Assembly (NCBI GenBank): GCA_965222655.1
Contig: CBDCUP010000020.1
Span: 62,001-126,000 of the forward strand
Length of the DNA stretch: 64,000 nt
Direction of reading: 5' to 3'
From: CAUZIZ01 sp965222655
GTDB lineage: Bacteria > Acidobacteriota > UBA6911 > RPQK01 > JAJDTT01
Both the position numbers and the translations under genes were made by a program. Under the pieces are notes generated by a model. The model searched no databases. It saw nothing but the letters and a program-made list of their open reading frames with translations, and was not told the origin of the DNA. Of the stretch, positions 60,825-64,000 are shown one piece after another (the stretch's first letter is position 1; each line of letters starts with the position of its first letter).

Positions 60825-63629
60825 TCATTCCCTTTTCTTCAGATCTAATAGCCACACATCGCCTGTCATCTCCCTCAACGTAAAGACAATCTTGTCCTGA
60901 GCCACGTTGATTCTGAGAGAACCAGGTGAGACGCCGGATAGCGACAGACGGGTTTCTTCGAAGTGTCGGACCAGGCGAGGTTCACCCAGGGGTTTCTTGC
61001 TGCTGGCTTCGAGTCGCTGAACCCAGATACCTCGGGAACCCTCACGGTCGGATACGAAATACAGAAAATTGCCGTTGGGTGACCATCGAGCCATCCCGTC
61101 CCAGCCCTCGCCATCAGTGACGGGTATCCACTGGGCGCTTTCGATCCCTTTTTGCTCCGACAGATCCTCCATCCGAAAAGGCGCAATATAGACTCTAGCC
61201 CTGAGCGGCTCCTCTCGTACAGTAAAGGCAATCCAGCGGTCCAAGGGATCCGGGCGAGCCTGTATCACGTCGAATTCCGGGTGCTCCAATAACTTCAGTT
61301 TCTGAGAGGTCTTCTCCTCCAACAGCCACACGCTTTGTTTGGTCTGGCCTCTGACGTAGAGAATATAGTCTCCAGTCGAACACCAATCGAGCGGCCGGCC
61401 GCAGTCCTCACAGCTTTTCCTTCGGGTAAGAGCCCCTTCCGTTTCTACCGTGTAGATGGTCCAGTCCTGGCTACCTCGAGGTCGGGTACCGTATGCCACC
61501 CTGGAGGCGGTCAGCCCTGTCTTGGGCCAGCGTTCTTCCCCAGGAGTGGCAGTCAGATTGATCTCTGCCCGGGTCTGCAGATCCATCAGCCAGATGTCTG
61601 GATTTCCGGAGCGGGTCGAGACGAAGGCAACCTTGTTGCCGTCCGCTGACAGAGAGGGATGGGAGTCCTCGCCGGCGTGATTGGTCAAGCGCTTCAACTC
61701 AGCCCCTTCGGGCACCCGGCTGGTATCCGCGTTGATGTCGAGACTCCAAAGGTCGAGGTTTTCCATTTGCGTCGAGAATGCGATCCGATTGGAAGACACC
61801 GCGTGGGGCTGAAGTTCGGGTCCTACTCCAGCAGTCAACTGTTCCAGCGGTCCCCCGATCGACATCGAGAAAGCCGACATCGGAACTTGCCAGAGGTTGG
61901 TACTGTCCCCCCTCGTCGCGGAGAAAACCAACCCATCGCTATCGGGAACCCAGACACTGGGAATGACGGGTGGGCTCAATCCACGGCGGGCCAGCCGCTT
62001 CCCCATTCCCAGAGCCTGGGTCTGACCGTCTATGAGCCGGACCATCCACCAGTCGAAATCCTCGTCCTCCATGGAGTCGGCTTTAGCCCAACCCAGAAAT
62101 AGAAGGTACTCACCATCAGGCGACCAGACAGGGTGGCTAGCCACCGCAAAGTCTGGCACCAATCGCACAGGAAGGCCCTCTCCGGTCCAGGGCATGGTGT
62201 AGATGCTTCCCCGTTTGTATCCCGAGCCTATGTGCCCCACCCAGTAGGCAATCTGGCTGCCGTCAGGGGACACCCGGGGGCGCCGACCCTCTTCCACCAT
62301 CAACCTGGGACTGGCCTCGTCGCCCAGCGTCGTTGTCCAATAGATACCTCCGCTAGCCCTCTCCGATCGAAAGACCACCTTGGTTCCATCCGGGTGGAAC
62401 GAAGGTTGGCGGTCGTCGGCTTCGTGGCCGGTCCTGCGCGACACGCCCCCACCGATTTGTTGAATCCAGATATCCAGATTGCCATCGCCACTTCGATCGG
62501 AGGCGTACCCCAGTAGGCTACCGTCTTCGGAAAATGCCGGATCGATAGTGAGCCCTGAGACCGAGGTGACGCGGCTGAGAACCGGCTCCCGGCGGTGAAG
62601 TCTATTTCGCGCCCAGCGCAAGGCAGACAATCCCAGGGCCAGCAGCAGTAGGAGGACCAAGGCAGCGGCCGTCCACTTCCAGAATCTCACCGACCAGCCC
62701 CGACGCTTCCGAGAAGAAGGGATCTCCTGATCGTGGAGGCAATCCTCCAGCGTCAGCCGCAAGTCCTGCATGTGCTGGAATCGGCGCCCAGGGTCTCCAG
62801 GGTCTTTACGAAGACATCGGGCGATGATCCGATCTAGCTCGGGCGGTGTCCCCTGGACAATCTGGCTGATCGGCTTCGGATCCTTCTCCAGAATGGCCGC
62901 CAGGACTCGGGTCTGGGTATCCCCCGAGAACGCCTGTTGAGCCGTAATCATCTCGTAGAGCAGGGAGCCGAAGGAAAAGATGTCGGAGCGGGGATCGAGC
63001 GGCTTTCCTTCAGCCTGCTCCGGACTCATATAAGGGGCCGTGCCCAGAATCACACCCGCACGAGTCGAGTCGTGGGTCAGTGTTGGGGATCGAGTCAGAT
63101 CCACTCGGGGAGACTCCTCCTCCAACTCCAGCGCCTTGGCAAGACCGAAGTCCAACACCTTGACTCTACCGTCCGGCGTCAGCTTGACATTGGCAGGTTT
63201 CAGGTCCCGATGAATGACGCCTCTCTCATGTGCAGCCTCTACACCCTCGGCAATCTGAATCGCGATGCTGAGGGCATCTCTCAGCGGAAGCGGCCCTCTC
63301 TCCAACCGCTGCGCGAGCGTCTCCCCCTCGACCAGCTCCAGAACAAAGAACTTCTGCCCCTCGGCTTCCTCATAACCATAGATCGCACCAATGTTGCTGT
63401 GATTCAGCGAGGCCAGTAGCTTGGCCTCACGCTCAAAGCGGGCCAAGCGTTCCGGATCCTCAATAAACTCGCTGGGCAACACCTTGATGGCCACCTGACG
63501 ATCCAACCGGTTGTCGCGGGCACGATACACCTCGCCCATTCCACCAATCCCGAGAGGATCGAGGATTTGGTAATCACCCAACTGTCTGTTTGAGAGGCTG
63601 GTTTTGCCTGATCCGCTATCGCTTGCCAT
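60825..63629 (-). CDS. Ser/Thr protein kinase with transmembrane segment and TolB/PD40-type propeller sensor
   Basis: A 934-residue Hanks-type kinase. Kinase domain residues about 18-290: glycine loop LGIGGMGEVYRARD, Lys in VAIKVLP, HRDLKPANVKL near 145, DFGLAK near 165 and APYMSPEQAEG. One transmembrane helix near 312-334 (WTAAALVLLLLLALGLSALR). The remainder is a PD40/TolB-like propeller: FSEDGSLLGYASDRSGDGNL, SPDGEYLLFLGWAK, SADGNKVAFVSTRSGNPDIW, SPNGNFLYFVSDREGSRGIW. This architecture is a hallmark of Acidobacteriota. A hairpin (CCCGG/CCGGG) lies just after the stop codon. Ligand unknown. Confidence 0.95.
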   Translation of the reverse strand: MASDSGSGKTSLSNRQLGDYQILDPLGIGGMGEVYRARDNRLDRQVAIKVLPSEFIEDPERLARFEREAKLLASLNHSNIGAIYGYEEAEGQKFFVLELVEGETLAQRLERGPLPLRDALSIAIQIAEGVEAAHERGVIHRDLKPANVKLTPDGRVKVLDFGLAKALELEEESPRVDLTRSPTLTHDSTRAGVILGTAPYMSPEQAEGKPLDPRSDIFSFGSLLYEMITAQQAFSGDTQTRVLAAILEKDPKPISQIVQGTPPELDRIIARCLRKDPGDPGRRFQHMQDLRLTLEDCLHDQEIPSSRKRRGWSVRFWKWTAAALVLLLLLALGLSALRWARNRLHRREPVLSRVTSVSGLTIDPAFSEDGSLLGYASDRSGDGNLDIWIQQIGGGVSRRTGHEADDRQPSFHPDGTKVVFRSERASGGIYWTTTLGDEASPRLMVEEGRRPRVSPDGSQIAYWVGHIGSGYKRGSIYTMPWTGEGLPVRLVPDFAVASHPVWSPDGEYLLFLGWAKADSMEDEDFDWWMVRLIDGQTQALGMGKRLARRGLSPPVIPSVWVPDSDGLVFSATRGDSTNLWQVPMSAFSMSIGGPLEQLTAGVGPELQPHAVSSNRIAFSTQMENLDLWSLDINADTSRVPEGAELKRLTNHAGEDSHPSLSADGNKVAFVSTRSGNPDIWLMDLQTRAEINLTATPGEERWPKTGLTASRVAYGTRPRGSQDWTIYTVETEGALTRRKSCEDCGRPLDWCSTGDYILYVRGQTKQSVWLLEEKTSQKLKLLEHPEFDVIQARPDPLDRWIAFTVREEPLRARVYIAPFRMEDLSEQKGIESAQWIPVTDGEGWDGMARWSPNGNFLYFVSDREGSRGIWVQRLEASSKKPLGEPRLVRHFEETRLSLSGVSPGSLRINVAQDKIVFTLREMTGDVWLLDLKKRE

Positions 63630-63699
63630 GTTTACCGCTCAATCGTAGGTTCCGGACACCACGGAAGCAAGACAGAAGTGTGCACTGACGGTCCCAGGG

Positions 63700-63728
63700 T
63701 TGACGCCAGTTGCGAGTAGCACTATTGT
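63700..63728 (+). promoter_or_regulatory. Candidate promoter of the Phd-ParE module
   Basis: TTGACG (63700-63705) and TATTGT (63723-63728) are separated by 17 bp. Transcription would start about 7 bp later, at or next to the ATG at 63736, so the transcript would be almost leaderless. No Shine-Dalgarno sequence precedes that ATG, which agrees. Confidence 0.5.
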
Positions 63729-63735
63729 GTCACTC

Positions 63736-63993
63736 ATGAAAACCGAACTGGTGACAACGCTGAAGAGGAAGGCAACTGACCTCCTCTCTGAACTTCACAG
63801 GGACCGTGAACCGATCTTGATCACTCAATATGGCAAGCCCAGCGCCTACCTCGTCGATGTCGAAAGCTTCGATTTGATGCAGGATCGTATACGGATCCTA
63901 GAGGGCATCGCGCGGGGGGAAAGGGCGGTCCAGGAAGGCCAGACCCTCTCCAACGAGCAGGCTCGAGGCGGAATGAAGAGATGGCTCGAGTAA
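63736..63993 (+). CDS. Phd/YefM-family antitoxin
   Basis: An 85-residue antitoxin. The frame is open to 63700, but the ATG at 63736 begins the conserved fold: MKTELVTTLKRKATDLLSEL, then EPILITQYGKPSAYLVDVES, the DNA-binding Phd/YefM domain, and the C-terminal helix GIARGERAVQEGQTLSNEQA that would wrap the toxin. The last codons overlap the start of the next gene by 13 bp. It forms a type II toxin-antitoxin operon with a ParE/RelE-like toxin cut by the window edge. Confidence 0.9.
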   Translation: MKTELVTTLKRKATDLLSELHRDREPILITQYGKPSAYLVDVESFDLMQDRIRILEGIARGERAVQEGQTLSNEQARGGMKRWLE

Positions 63994-64000
63994 TCTGGAC
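63981..64000 (+). CDS. ParE/RelE-family toxin, start only
   Basis: Only six codons are visible (MARVIW), reading ATGGCTCGAGTAATCTGG from inside the antitoxin's last codons. This N-terminus and the coupling are typical of ParE-type toxins following Phd-type antitoxins. The rest lies beyond the window, so the assignment rests mostly on context. Confidence 0.6.

Overview
The window looks like a chromosomal segment of an uncultured Acidobacteriota-like bacterium. This is inferred from gene content: a serine/threonine kinase fused to TolB-type beta-propeller repeats, many secreted or Tat-exported sugar-acid enzymes (SMP-30, enolase superfamily, Gfo/Idh/MocA), DUF1501/DUF1800 partners, a secreted trypsin and wide intergenic spacers full of repeats. 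No rRNA, tRNA, CRISPR array or phage module was recognised.

Layout. 1-16.4 kb: a DASS anion transporter (cut by the window edge), an M20 peptidase, two secreted beta-propeller 'glycosyl hydrolase-like' paralogues, a pectate-lyase-like lipoprotein, SMP-30 lactonases, and a small-TM-protein/sodium symporter/enolase-superfamily operon, together suggesting plant- or algal-polymer and sugar-acid catabolism. 16.9-26.4 kb: a phospho-signalling locus: FHA, TolQ-like channel (frameshifted), TolR-like partner, zinc-ribbon FHA, PP2C, protease remnant, PP2C and a membrane Ser/Thr kinase whose 3' end is cut by an ISL3-family insertion sequence with an exact 8-bp target duplication. 26.4-28.3 kb: amidohydrolase and phytanoyl-CoA dioxygenase-like gene. 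28.4-31.4 kb: a nested set of mobile elements: a MITE split by a group II intron, whose reverse transcriptase is split by a 111-bp element and whose domain V region appears split by an ORF-less group II intron. 31.4-36.3 kb: secreted trypsin, DUF1501 and DUF1800. 36.8-42.6 kb: a D-2-hydroxyacid dehydrogenase, GntP-type permease and class V aminotransferase (glycolate/glyoxylate-type metabolism). 42.8-47.3 kb: Smr protein, DapA-family aldolase, Phd-PIN toxin-antitoxin pair, a thioredoxin-fold lipoprotein with an in-frame UGA in a U-x-x-C motif, and a lactonase. 47.5-49.3 kb: a second group II intron, inserted in a palindromic repeat. 50.2-60.7 kb: ThDP enzyme, aldo/keto reductase, D-2-hydroxyacid dehydrogenase, MOSC protein, sodium symporter, Gfo/Idh oxidoreductase, enolase-superfamily enzyme, cupin and MsrA. 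60.8-64 kb: kinase with propeller sensor and the start of a Phd-ParE module.

The most notable observations are: (i) a candidate selenoprotein at 45131-46192, where UGA replaces the first active-site cysteine and a hairpin with bacterial SECIS geometry follows at the right distance; (ii) the FHA/TolQ/TolR/PP2C/kinase locus, which joins a predicted ion-channel pair to phospho-threonine signalling and whose members are decaying; (iii) mobile elements whose empty sites or target duplications occur in the same window, so their boundaries can be read to within a base or two; (iv) at least six families of intergenic repeats, several of which form long hairpins between convergent genes.
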